From: Roseibium sp. MMSF_3544
GTDB taxonomy: Bacteria > Pseudomonadota > Alphaproteobacteria > Rhizobiales > Stappiaceae
Direction: 5' to 3'
Assembly (NCBI RefSeq): GCF_030732845.1
Contig: NZ_JASHKA010000006.1
Coordinates: 186,001-250,000, forward strand
Length of the DNA stretch: 64,000 nt
Of this stretch, positions 51,735 to 60,569 are shown piece by piece. Made by a program: the position numbers and the translations under genes. Each line of letters opens with the position of its first letter. The stretch's first letter is position 1. A model generated the notes under the pieces. That model had not been told where the DNA came from. It ran no database searches and saw only the letters and a list, made by a program, of their open reading frames with translations.

Positions 51735-52165
51735 GTTTCGTGACGGATCACTGTTCAGGCTCCGAGCACGTAAGCCTGGATTTTCGGTGAGTCGTAGGAA
51801 CCTGTTTAGGTTGTCAGAACCGCTTGGTCCATAAATCAGCATTTCGCATGCGCAGACCCAACGCAGCAGGATCATATAGTGCGATACCCATTTTGAGTTC
51901 TCCTTCGGCCACCATTGGCCGTCGGAATAATGCGCAAACGCAAAGAGTGATGGGCCGTGATGAGAGTGACCGGTTAGGGCATTCCCAAAACCGTGGTGGA
52001 CAATCGTCCGCACTCATCAGGAGCGCGCGTGTGGCTCAAAACGGACTTTCATTCTTTTGTTGGCTCTACACGTCGGCTAGCGGCCACAGGGCTGGGCATA
52101 ATGGCGGCCGCTAGTCGACGTACAAGCGTTAAGAAACACCGTACCACATATCTCATCGACCCCGT
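51735..52165. other. Gene-free region, possible gene remnant
   Basis: About 430 bases between the GntR gene and the convergent fused ATPase gene. On the minus strand AGGAGAACTCAAA precedes an ATG at 51907 opening a 25-codon frame (MGIALYDPAALGLRMRNADLW, stop near 51830). It has a good ribosome site but no recognised family and may be the broken end of a former gene. No terminal repeats were found. Confidence 0.4.
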
Positions 52166-53860
52166 TCACTTGGCAAAACGGGGCATTCGACCAATCAGCG
52201 TCTGGGTGTAGCTGTGTTGAGGATGTTCAAATAAGGCTTCTGTTTCCGATACTTCCACGAGGTCCCCAAACCGCATCACGCCGACCCGGTCACACATTTG
52301 CCTGATCACCGGAAGGTCATGGCTAATGAAGAGAAGGGTCAGCTTCAACTGGTCCTGGAGGTCCTTTAAGAGATTGAGAATCTGTGCCTGGATGGAGACA
52401 TCGAGCGCACTGGTGGGTTCGTCGCAAATCAGGAACCGAGGCCGTGTAGCTAGCGCGCGTGCAATTGAAATCCTTTGGCGTTGCCCGCCTGAAAACTCGT
52501 GCGGGTATTTTCGGGCGGCGTCTTTGCCAAGTCCTACCAGTTCCAAGAGATCGGCCACGATTTCGCGGCGCTCCTTCCCGTTTTCGGCGAGCTTGTTAAC
52601 AAACATCGGCTCAGCCACGATTGCGCCGATCTTCATGCGTCCGTTCAGGGAGGAATAAGGGTCCTGAAACACCATCTGGATGTCTTGCCGCACTTGCTGT
52701 TTTTCTTTGGCATTCTTTGTGTTGATCAGATCGTGGCCGTCGAACTCCATCTCGCCGCCCGTCGCAGGATAAATACCGGTAATCACACGTGCGACCGTGG
52801 ACTTTCCTGAGCCGCTCTCACCAACAAGCCCAAAGGTTTCGCCGGCCTTTACATCGAAACTGATGTCTTTGATTGCGTCCAAGTATTTGCGGTTGCTCGG
52901 TCGGATCGCGCCTTTGATGAGGAACTGCTTTCGCAGACTGCGGACTTCGAGCAGGCTGCCTGAACTCGTTTCGTAAGCGCTGCCACGGCCCAGCCAATGA
53001 CTTTGCAAATCGAAGTCCTGCAAGGCACTGCCATCACTTTCTGCGATTGCGACCTTGGGGAAACGATCGATTTTCTTGTTCGACGGCGGAACGGCGGCAA
53101 TCAGAGACTGAGTATAGGCTTCTTTTGGCGCGTTCATGATTTGCGAAGTGTCACCAAGTTCGATCAACCGGCCACGATACATGACCGCAACCCGGTCGGC
53201 CGTCTCTGCAATCACACCCATGTCGTGGGTCACTAGGATGACACCCAGCTTGCGGCTCTTGCACATGTCTTTTATCAGCTGCAGGATCTGCGCCTGAATT
53301 GTAACGTCGAGCGCCGTCGTCGGCTCGTCAGCGATAATCAGTTCAGGTTCGACGCAAAGCGCTAGAGCGATGACCACACGCTGACGCATTCCGCCCGAAA
53401 ACTGATGCGGGTATTGTTTGATCCGCACAGACGCCTCTGGAATACCGACCTGTTCAAGCAATTCAACGGCACGTTTTCGCGCTTCAGACATGGAGACATC
53501 CAAGTGCGCCAGGATTGTCTCGACAAGCTGGAACTCTATTGTCTCGATCGGGTTGAGCGACGTCATCGGGTCCTGAAAGATCATGCCGATCCGCTTGCCG
53601 CGGATGCTGCGCATGTCAATTTCGCTAAGTTGATCAATTCGCTCGCCGTTCAGCCGGACCTCTCCCTCAGACATCCGCCCGGGCGCTTGCAGCAATCCCA
53701 TGACCGCGTTGCCGATGGTCGATTTTCCGGCGCCGGATTCGCCGACAAGGCCCAGGATTTCGCCTTCGTTCACGTAGAGACTGACATCGTTCACCGAAGT
53801 GAAAACACCATGCCGACCCGGGAATTCAACGCGCATGTTCTTAATATCGAGAAGGGCCAT
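52166..53860 (-). CDS. Fused dual ABC ATPase (DppD-DppF type in one chain)
   Basis: 564 residues from the ATG at 53860, two bases after the permease stop. The first domain has GESGAGKST, IFQDPMTSLNP, FSGGMRQR, LIIADEPTTALD and LVTHDMGV. The second, from about residue 320, has GESGSGKST, VFQDPYSSLNGRMKI, FSGGQRQR, FLICDEPTSALD and FISHDLPV. All motifs are intact in both. It replaces the two separate ATPases used by the other two family-5 importers in this window. GsiA-like fusions of this kind are common. Confidence 0.92.
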   Translation of the reverse strand: MALLDIKNMRVEFPGRHGVFTSVNDVSLYVNEGEILGLVGESGAGKSTIGNAVMGLLQAPGRMSEGEVRLNGERIDQLSEIDMRSIRGKRIGMIFQDPMTSLNPIETIEFQLVETILAHLDVSMSEARKRAVELLEQVGIPEASVRIKQYPHQFSGGMRQRVVIALALCVEPELIIADEPTTALDVTIQAQILQLIKDMCKSRKLGVILVTHDMGVIAETADRVAVMYRGRLIELGDTSQIMNAPKEAYTQSLIAAVPPSNKKIDRFPKVAIAESDGSALQDFDLQSHWLGRGSAYETSSGSLLEVRSLRKQFLIKGAIRPSNRKYLDAIKDISFDVKAGETFGLVGESGSGKSTVARVITGIYPATGGEMEFDGHDLINTKNAKEKQQVRQDIQMVFQDPYSSLNGRMKIGAIVAEPMFVNKLAENGKERREIVADLLELVGLGKDAARKYPHEFSGGQRQRISIARALATRPRFLICDEPTSALDVSIQAQILNLLKDLQDQLKLTLLFISHDLPVIRQMCDRVGVMRFGDLVEVSETEALFEHPQHSYTQTLIGRMPRFAK

Positions 53861-53861
53861 G

Positions 53862-54779
53862 TCAGTCGTCCAATTTCGGGTTGAGCGCATCTCGAAGCCA
53901 GTCGCCCAAAAGATTGACCGAGAGTGCAAGCATCAGAAGCGTCATGGCAGGGAAGAACAGGATCCACCATTCTCCCGAGAACAGGTAACCCTGTCCGATC
54001 CGTATGAGAGTACCAAGCGAGGGTTCCGTAGGCGGTGCTCCAACACCCAGAAAGCTGAGTGTCGCTTCGGCAATGATCGCCAGCGCAAGCGAAATTGTTG
54101 CAATAACCAATACCGGCGACAAAACATTGGGAAGGATATGACGGAAAACAATGCCGAGCGGGCCGCGGCCAATAAGGATAGCGGCTTCCACATATTCCTT
54201 TTTCTTTTCGACCAGCGCCGCCCCCCGCACGACGCGCGCAAACTGAACCCAGTCAGAAAGACCAATCGAAACGATTAGGACCCATATCGCCATTTGGTCG
54301 CGAAGGTGAACGGGGGTAAAGCCTTTGGCGATCCCAAAGACGAGCATCGCAACAAGTATCGACGGAAAGGTCAGTTGCACGTCGGCGATCCGCATGATGA
54401 TTGCCTCGACTCGCCCACCGGCATAGGCGGACGTCAGTCCCAGAATGATGCCGATGACCAACGCGAAAATCACTGCGGCAAAGCCGACGAACAGGGAAAT
54501 CCGCATCCCGTATAGGATCGTCGAAAAGACATCCCGCCCTTGGTCATCCGCCCCCATCAGAAAACTGTCGCCCGTAAGAGCGTTGGGTACCATCGGTTGG
54601 GAAAATCCGTTCATCAGATTGAGGCTGCCTGGATCGAACGGGTTGTAGGGTGCCAGTAACGGTGCAAAGACAGCAGCAAGGATCAACGTGACGGCAACGA
54701 CGAAAGAGATGATTGCCACGGGTGAGTGTCGAAACGACCAGAACAGATCGCTCTCGAATGCGCGTTTAACCATGTCCAT
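53862..54779 (-). CDS. ABC transporter permease, DppC/OppC type
   Basis: 305 residues from the ATG at 54779, with an alternative two codons later at 54773. Features are the first helix VAIISFVVAVTLILAAVFAPLLAPYNP, the GADDQGRDVFSTILYGMRISLFVGF hallmark, and the EAA loop EYVEAAILIGRGPLGIVFRHILPNVLSP. The C-terminus is LLGDWLRDALNPKLDD. It is two bases from the fused ATPase and four bases from the upstream permease, indicating tight coupling. Confidence 0.9.
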   Translation of the reverse strand: MDMVKRAFESDLFWSFRHSPVAIISFVVAVTLILAAVFAPLLAPYNPFDPGSLNLMNGFSQPMVPNALTGDSFLMGADDQGRDVFSTILYGMRISLFVGFAAVIFALVIGIILGLTSAYAGGRVEAIIMRIADVQLTFPSILVAMLVFGIAKGFTPVHLRDQMAIWVLIVSIGLSDWVQFARVVRGAALVEKKKEYVEAAILIGRGPLGIVFRHILPNVLSPVLVIATISLALAIIAEATLSFLGVGAPPTEPSLGTLIRIGQGYLFSGEWWILFFPAMTLLMLALSVNLLGDWLRDALNPKLDD

Positions 54780-54783
54780 GGGT

Positions 54784-55758
54784 TTAGTGTCCCTTGCTTT
54801 CGCGAAGCCGGGGGTCAATGGCCAAATAAGCCATGTCAACCAGGAAGTTAATGCCGACGAACATGACGGATATCAGCATCAGATAGCTGGCCATCACGGG
54901 TATGTCGACGAATTGGATCGAGTCGATGAACAAGAGGCCGACGCCCGGCCACTGGAACACTGTTTCGGTGATGATCGAAAAAGCGATGATGGAACCGATT
55001 TGGAGACCAGCGACCGTGATGACGGGGATGAGTGTATTCTTTACGGCATGTCGGAAGTTGATCGCCTTCTCCGGTAAGCCGCGCGCGCGGGCGAACCGAA
55101 TGTAATCCTGGCGCAAGACTTCTGACATTTCGGACCTCACCAGCCTCATGATCAACGTCATCTGGTAAAGCCCCAGCGTGATCGCCGGCAGGATGAGTGA
55201 CTGAATGCCGGTCCACGTCAGCAATCCCGTGTCCCACCAGCCAAGGTCGATGACGTCTCCACGCCCAAAACTTGGCAACACCTTAAGTTCGACTGAGAAG
55301 ACGTAAATTAGAAAGATGCCGATGAGAAACGTCGGAAGCGACACACCCACCAACGAGGATGTCAGGATGAAGTTTGTCATGACACCCTTGCGCCGGATCG
55401 CGGTAAATATGCCAAAAAGGATTCCGAAGGTCATGGCTAAGAGCGCCGAGACAAGAGCCAGTTCGAGCGTTGCGGGTAGACGCTCGAGAATGATCTCCAA
55501 CGCGGGGCGGCCTTGCCGGAAACTCACGCCCATATCGCCTCGCAACGCGCCGGAAATGAAATCCCAGTATTGAACCAGAAACGGGTCGTTCAGGCCCAGT
55601 TGCTCCCGGAGCCTTTCAACTTCGGCCTCAGTGCGCTCCTGGCCCAACATGTTTTCGACTGGATCGCCGACAAATCTAAACATGGCGAACGCCACCAACC
55701 CGGTCACGAATAAAACGAGAACCGACTGAAAGGCGCGTTTCAGGATATGCGATATCAT
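54784..55758 (-). CDS. ABC transporter permease, DppB/OppB type
   Basis: 324 residues from the ATG at 55758; a longer frame to 55875 enters the binding-protein gene and is rejected. The first helix is followed by FRFVGDPVENMLGQERTEAEVERLREQLGL, the typical DppB periplasmic segment. The EAA loop is YIRFARARGLPEKAINFRHAVKNTLIPV and the C-terminus VDMAYLAIDPRLRESKGH. It is an inner-membrane subunit. Confidence 0.9.
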   Translation of the reverse strand: MISHILKRAFQSVLVLFVTGLVAFAMFRFVGDPVENMLGQERTEAEVERLREQLGLNDPFLVQYWDFISGALRGDMGVSFRQGRPALEIILERLPATLELALVSALLAMTFGILFGIFTAIRRKGVMTNFILTSSLVGVSLPTFLIGIFLIYVFSVELKVLPSFGRGDVIDLGWWDTGLLTWTGIQSLILPAITLGLYQMTLIMRLVRSEMSEVLRQDYIRFARARGLPEKAINFRHAVKNTLIPVITVAGLQIGSIIAFSIITETVFQWPGVGLLFIDSIQFVDIPVMASYLMLISVMFVGINFLVDMAYLAIDPRLRESKGH

Positions 55759-55779
55759 GATGCCCTCGAGATCGATCTG

Positions 55780-55808
55780 ACGCGGCCCAAATTGCTCTTG
55801 GACCGCGC
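55780..55808 (-). promoter_or_regulatory. Intercistronic hairpin between binding-protein and permease genes
   Basis: On the minus strand GCGCGGTCC pairs with GGGCCGCGT as nine base pairs including two G·U, around an 11-base loop (55800-55808 with 55780-55788). It starts eight bases after the binding-protein stop. No T-run follows. Confidence 0.55.
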
Positions 55809-55816
55809 CGGGAGGA

Positions 55817-57397
55817 TTAGTTGAATTTGAAATACTTGAACTTCGGCGAATCTTCCGGGTCGACGACGGTTTCAACCTTGTTCGCCATACCCCAGTTCAG
55901 AACCTGGTGGTGGACAGGCAGGTAAACGACATCCTCCTGCACCTGTGCCCAAATCTCGGCAATTGTCGCGTTGCGTATTTCCAGATCGGTTTCCGAGGCC
56001 AAAGAGACGATCTTCTCGTCGATCTCTGGGTTGGAATAACGGGTCCCGTTCCAGGTGCCGATCTCTTCCTGTTTGGAGTGGACAAGGAAATTGAAGATAT
56101 ACTCCGAGTCATAGGTCGGGACCCCCCAGCCCAACATGTAGAAGTCGGTTTCAAGGTCAGGTATATGTGGGAAGTGCTGCGCTTTTGGCAGCGACTCTAG
56201 CTGAACTTCGATACCGATCTGCGCCATCATGCCGACAGTTGCCTGACAGATTGCCTCGTCGTTAATGTACCGATCGTTCGGGCAGTTCAAACGCACCGAG
56301 AACCCGTCACCGTAGCCGGCTTCTTCCATAAGCGATTTCGCGGTGTCGATGTTGTTTTCCGGGATAGTATCAAGCGCTTCGGTCCAACCGTTGACAAACG
56401 GCGGCATCACGGCACCGGCCGGGATCGACTGGCCACGCATCACGATCTTCTGGATTGCTTCGCGGTTCAGAGCCATGTTCATGGCCTTGCGCACACGTGC
56501 GTCGGCAAAGGGATTTGCACCCTCGATGTTATCGGTTGTCAGGTCAGCATCACCTTGGTTGATCCCGAAGAAGATAACCCTGTTCTGTGGCGCCTTGATC
56601 ACCTTCAGGTTCGGATCGCTATCGACCCTGGCCAGATCCTGCACCGGCACGTCCTGCGTGAAATCCACTTCTCCCGACAGCAAGGCTGCCACGCGGGTCG
56701 CTGGGTTCTTGATCGGGGTATAGTTGATCTTGGTGACTTCAAGCGGGAATTCGGCCTTGCCCCAATAACCATCGAAGCCTTCCAGAACTGTCCTGTTGTC
56801 AGGAACTCGGCTGATCAGCTCGTAGGGTCCGGTCCCATTGGTATTGCGCGATGCAAAGGTTGCTTCGCCGGCTTCGAAATTTTGAACTTCAACGGTGTTG
56901 TTTGCTTCTGCCCAACCTTTGTCGATGATGAACAGGTTGGTGAGATTGGCGGGCAACAGCGGGTTTGGACCGTTGGTCTCGATCTCAAGAGTATAAGCGC
57001 CAGATGCGCGAACTTCCTTGACTGAAGATAGCAATTCTTTCATGGCGCTGTTAGGTGTCATGGCGCGATTTAACGAGAATTCAGCATCCTCGGAATCGAA
57101 GTCTGCGCCATCGTGAAAGGTCACGCCTTCCCGCAGTTTGAACACCCAGACGTTGGGATTGTCAGGACTCGGAGTCCATTCGGTGGCTAGTCCAGGTACG
57201 ATTTCACCCGTCATGTCCCGTAAAAGCAGAGGTTCGTAGATCTGGTGTGCCAGCGCGTGCGTCGGTCCCTCATTCTGAGCATGCGGGTCAAGCGTGAGGC
57301 TGTCGCCGGCGCGAGCCCAGTTCAACGTTTCGGCGGAAGCAAAGCCGGTTGTCGCCAAAAGCAACGCCTGAGCCGCAATTATGAGTTTTTTTTGCAT
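55817..57397 (-). CDS. ABC transporter substrate-binding protein, family 5, canonical order
   Basis: 526 residues from the ATG at 57397, with GAGGGG upstream. The Sec signal peptide is MQKKLIIAAQALLLATTGFASA. The mature domain has the standard order: LNWARAGDSLTLDPHAQNEG, then the GLATEWTPS...LREGVTFHDGADFDSEDAEFSLN block at about 70-110, then AKSLMEEAGYGDGFSVRL and a C-terminal lobe ending VYLPVHHQVLNWGMANKVETVV. It resembles glutathione/dipeptide or amine-binding members. It is divergent from the LysR gene, and an asparaginase lies beyond, hinting at amide or amino-acid derivatives as ligands. Confidence 0.9.
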   Translation of the reverse strand: MQKKLIIAAQALLLATTGFASAETLNWARAGDSLTLDPHAQNEGPTHALAHQIYEPLLLRDMTGEIVPGLATEWTPSPDNPNVWVFKLREGVTFHDGADFDSEDAEFSLNRAMTPNSAMKELLSSVKEVRASGAYTLEIETNGPNPLLPANLTNLFIIDKGWAEANNTVEVQNFEAGEATFASRNTNGTGPYELISRVPDNRTVLEGFDGYWGKAEFPLEVTKINYTPIKNPATRVAALLSGEVDFTQDVPVQDLARVDSDPNLKVIKAPQNRVIFFGINQGDADLTTDNIEGANPFADARVRKAMNMALNREAIQKIVMRGQSIPAGAVMPPFVNGWTEALDTIPENNIDTAKSLMEEAGYGDGFSVRLNCPNDRYINDEAICQATVGMMAQIGIEVQLESLPKAQHFPHIPDLETDFYMLGWGVPTYDSEYIFNFLVHSKQEEIGTWNGTRYSNPEIDEKIVSLASETDLEIRNATIAEIWAQVQEDVVYLPVHHQVLNWGMANKVETVVDPEDSPKFKYFKFN

Positions 57398-57467
57398 AGT
57401 TCCCCTCTTAGTTTGAACCCCTGTTCTCCAGGGCAAAACGCAAAGACGTCAGGGCGCGGCAACTGCG

Positions 57468-57484
57468 TCACAGCCTGATTGTGA
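57468..57484. promoter_or_regulatory. Dyad between LysR and binding-protein genes
   Basis: TCACA (57468-57472) and TGTGA (57480-57484) form a perfect 5-bp dyad with a seven-base spacer, 71 bases upstream of the binding-protein start. The position suits a LysR recognition site for the divergent regulator. Evidence is weak because short dyads occur by chance. Confidence 0.3.
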
Positions 57485-57638
57485 TCCCCCTTCATTCGCC
57501 CTAAAATGCGAGGGTGGTGCTTCTTCCTGCGGCACAAGCAGTGCTCGTTCGGATGGCAATCGCGCGCAAATCGTAAGATTCGGAAGGCAAGTTTGACGAA
57601 TGCGAAATAGTCATGGCCTATGAGTGCGAGGAAAACCG

Positions 57639-58574
57639 TTGACCTTCAGACAGTTGGAGATTTTCCTCGCGGTTGTGCGCATGGGCACGGTGTCGGCTGC
57701 AGCGGACTCAATGGGAGTGACCCAATCCGGAGCAAGCCGAATGATCTCCGAGCTTGAGAACAATGTTGGTTTCGCGCTGTTCTTTCGCTCTGCGCGCGGT
57801 GTGGAGTTAACCGCACAGGGGCGCGCGTTTTACGAACAGGTGGAAAGACATTTTGCCGGCGTTGACGCACTGAAAGACGCCGTTCGTCTGATCCGCTCCG
57901 GGATTAATCGTCGGCTACGGCTTGCCTGTCTGCCCACACTCTCCACCGCGATTTTACCCGGCGCAATTCGTAAGCTCCACGCCGAGCGCCCGGACATCGC
58001 GATAGAGATTGAAACCGCGACGTACAACGAAAGCCTGAGTCTGCTGAAATCGCGACGTGTGGATGCCCTGCTGTCATTCCTGCTGCCCGAGTTGGATGGA
58101 ATTCAAACCTTGAAACTGGCTGAAGCCGCTTATGTCTTTGCTGCGTTCAAAGGCCACCCACTGACAGAAAAGAAAAAGGTCACGTCAGACGATCTCAAGG
58201 GCTACGAAGTGCTTGGTTTGATCCCGAATCCTGCGGCCGACCGCGGCATGGATCGGGCGGAGACCGTTCGCGAAAAGCATATGTCCGATGTCAACAAGCG
58301 TATCTGGTGCCAAACTTCGGCGACGCGATACTCGCTTGTTGCAGCCGGGCTGGCAATATCAGTTGCGGAACCGTTTGCTGCACCGCTTTTTCGCCCTATG
58401 GGTGTTGTCGTTCGGGAATTGGTTCCAAGGGTGACGCTTCAATATGGTTTTTCAGCACATTCGGATATCTGGGATGCGCCGGAGATCGCACTCTTCAGAA
58501 AAGTGCTGGCAGAAGAGTTGCAGGAATTTGCTGAGCACGAAAACGCGGATATTGAAGTCGCAAATCCAAGCTAA
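57639..58574 (+). CDS. LysR-family transcriptional regulator
   Basis: 311 residues from a TTG at 57639, with GAGG seven bases upstream, giving the usual MTFRQLEIFLAV opening; a GTG at 57624 is an alternative. The helix-turn-helix is LAVVRMGTVSAAADSMGVTQSGASRMISELENNVGFALFFRSARGVELTAQG, followed by a two-lobed effector domain. It is divergent from the family-5 binding-protein gene and 65 bases upstream of the asparaginase gene. It probably regulates transport and hydrolysis of an amide-containing compound. Confidence 0.88.
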   Translation: MTFRQLEIFLAVVRMGTVSAAADSMGVTQSGASRMISELENNVGFALFFRSARGVELTAQGRAFYEQVERHFAGVDALKDAVRLIRSGINRRLRLACLPTLSTAILPGAIRKLHAERPDIAIEIETATYNESLSLLKSRRVDALLSFLLPELDGIQTLKLAEAAYVFAAFKGHPLTEKKKVTSDDLKGYEVLGLIPNPAADRGMDRAETVREKHMSDVNKRIWCQTSATRYSLVAAGLAISVAEPFAAPLFRPMGVVVRELVPRVTLQYGFSAHSDIWDAPEIALFRKVLAEELQEFAEHENADIEVANPS

Positions 58575-58639
58575 GCTTCGGCTCGCAAAGTTCCTGCGCG
58601 CTGCTTAGCCGTCAATCTCGTCAAGTCAAAGAGGCCCTC

Positions 58640-59584
58640 ATGACCAATTTGTTGGTTCACACACGTGGCACGATCAGCATGGTCAACGGTCCTCATGGTT
58701 TCCAGCCGAAAACCGGAGTTGTCGAAGACTTTGTAAATCGGGAGTTGCGCGAAAAGCTTCGTGGCCATGAAATTGATGTGTGCGTTCTTTCCCCTCTCAT
58801 CGACAGTGCAAACGCCAATCCATCGGATTGGAACCGAATTGCACAGCTGATTTCCGAAACTCATGAACGCTATGAAGGATTTGTCATAACGCACGGCACA
58901 GACACCTTGGCCTATACATCAGCGGCGCTTTGCTTTGCCTTGGAGGGCCTTGCCAAACCGGTCGTTCTAACGGGATCTATGCTCCCTTTGACGGTTGAAG
59001 GCAATGATGCAGCGTCGAACATGTTGGGTGCATTTCAATGCGTTCTCGAAGCCCCATCCGGCGTCTGGGTCTTTTTTTCTGGTCGCAGACTACACGGAGC
59101 CCGTTTCTACAAAACCCATTCGCGCAAGCATGACGCTTTTGGGTCGATGGCAAGTGATCGCGAGTCAATATGGCGTTCTCCCGAGCTTGCATATCACGCT
59201 GCAGAATCTGCAAGGGTCGGTGTTATTGCCGTCGCTCCGGGAATGATAGAGAGCGTTCTTCAATTCGCGGCAACGCAGTGCGATGGGCTCGTGCCTCGGT
59301 GTTACGGTTCAGGCACCGTCTCGGAAACTCAAGCGTTCCGTGAGGCTTTGATCGCTGCGAAAAACAGGAATGTCCCTGTCTTAGCGGTCAGCCAGTGCCC
59401 TGAAGGAGGAATAGCACTCGGAACTCACGCGGCTGGTGCGGTGCTGGTTGAATGTAACGTGATCGACGGGTGTGAAATGACCCTCGAAACTGCATATACG
59501 AAAATGGTTTTTGCGTTATCAATACACTCCGCCTTGGAGCACAAGAAAGCATTTCTCGAAACATCGATTGCTGGCGAGATTTAG
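58640..59584 (+). CDS. L-asparaginase family amidohydrolase (type I-like)
   Basis: 314 residues with AGAGG before the ATG. The first catalytic Thr is in RGTIS (residues 9-13; the usual TGGTI is here HTRGTIS). The second Thr-Asp pair is in VITHGTDTLAYTS, and the GSMLPL segment is conserved. No signal peptide is seen, so cytoplasmic. The altered first motif hints at a substrate other than asparagine, such as a substituted amide. It follows the LysR regulator and lies near an importer, with which it may form one amide-utilisation unit. It converges with the SMP-30 gene. Confidence 0.85.
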   Translation: MTNLLVHTRGTISMVNGPHGFQPKTGVVEDFVNRELREKLRGHEIDVCVLSPLIDSANANPSDWNRIAQLISETHERYEGFVITHGTDTLAYTSAALCFALEGLAKPVVLTGSMLPLTVEGNDAASNMLGAFQCVLEAPSGVWVFFSGRRLHGARFYKTHSRKHDAFGSMASDRESIWRSPELAYHAAESARVGVIAVAPGMIESVLQFAATQCDGLVPRCYGSGTVSETQAFREALIAAKNRNVPVLAVSQCPEGGIALGTHAAGAVLVECNVIDGCEMTLETAYTKMVFALSIHSALEHKKAFLETSIAGEI

Positions 59585-59698
59585 AGGTGCGATTGGCAGC
59601 TTCGTCAGGAGTTTACGACTTTGGTACAGGGGCCGCAAAAAAGTTACACCGGCGGTGTCAAGTGAGACCGATGCGGAGGTTTTAAACTGCTTAAGGGT

Positions 59699-60568
59699 TC
59701 ATAGCCCTGCAACCTTGAACAAGGGCCCCGCTTGCGCTGCCACTTGCATTGCCATCAGTCCTCCTGCGAATGGCTGTGCGGACAATTGGGTGTGACTTAA
59801 GAACCGGCGCTGATTTGTGACAAACAGATGGTTCCCATCAAAACCTCCCAGGCATGGCATTGTCGGTCGGGTTACGGGAGCTGGAATGCGCTGCAACTCG
59901 TCACCATTAAGCGAGATCTGTCGAATGTCACCCTCGCCAATGAGAGCAATCCAGAGATTCCCGTGACAGTCAAAACAAGCGCCGTCCGGGTGTTCACCTG
60001 TACCAAATTCGGTGATTGTTCTCCGTGTGACGAGCTCGCCGGTCGCTTTGTCACTGGCAAGATATTCAAGCTTTCGGCTGGGAGTATCCACAAACGTAAC
60101 GCCACACCCGTCTGGGGATGGAGCGATCGCGTTCGGCACAACGATATTTTCCTGGACGATCTGAATCGAACCATCTCGGTCCCTGCGATACAGCCTGCCA
60201 GTTGCGCAGCCCTGACCCGTCATGTCCATCGAACCGAACCAAAGGCGTCCTGCTGCGTCCGGTTTGCCGTCATTAAGTCGAACGGTGACACGATCTGCTT
60301 CAACTTCGCAGATGCGCTCCAGTTTTCTTGTCTCCGGTTCAAAAAGATAGAGTCCGTTTTCCAGTCCGACAACGAGCCGTCCGCTTTCTGCATGTGTTAC
60401 GAAACCGGGTTGCCAGGGAAGGGGGGTCGCCGCCGTCGTCCCGTCCAAAGTCGTTCTCAAGAGGCGTTGTGCTTGAATGTCGATCCACCAAACACAGTCT
60501 CGCGCTGGATCCCAGAGCGGCGATTCCCCGGTAATCGCCATTGGATTGGTCAGCAACTCGAACGCCAT
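59699..60568 (-). CDS. SMP-30/gluconolactonase family lactonase
   Basis: 289 residues from the ATG at 60568; the frame upstream lies in the preceding gene. Metal-binding residues are at their usual places: E in TGESPLWDP, N in VRLNDGKPDAAGRLWFG, N in VVPNAIAPSPDG and D in EHPDGACFDCHGNLW. A six-bladed beta-propeller lactonase hydrolysing a sugar lactone in the cytoplasm is expected. The start is one base past the stop of the IclR-SMP-30 fusion gene, so the two are co-translated. The same cluster has an enolase-superfamily enzyme and an SDR. Confidence 0.9.
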   Translation of the reverse strand: MAFELLTNPMAITGESPLWDPARDCVWWIDIQAQRLLRTTLDGTTAATPLPWQPGFVTHAESGRLVVGLENGLYLFEPETRKLERICEVEADRVTVRLNDGKPDAAGRLWFGSMDMTGQGCATGRLYRRDRDGSIQIVQENIVVPNAIAPSPDGCGVTFVDTPSRKLEYLASDKATGELVTRRTITEFGTGEHPDGACFDCHGNLWIALIGEGDIRQISLNGDELQRIPAPVTRPTMPCLGGFDGNHLFVTNQRRFLSHTQLSAQPFAGGLMAMQVAAQAGPLFKVAGL

Positions 60569-60569
60569 G

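Noticed and set aside
51814..52017. 67-codon minus-strand open frame after the GntR gene
   Set aside because: Only its last 25 codons follow a plausible ribosome site and no family is recognised. Described as a possible remnant instead of a gene.
59585..59698. Possible insertion-sequence remnant between asparaginase and SMP-30 genes
   Set aside because: The stretch is short and no terminal repeats or transposase motif could be seen; the resemblance is too vague to call.
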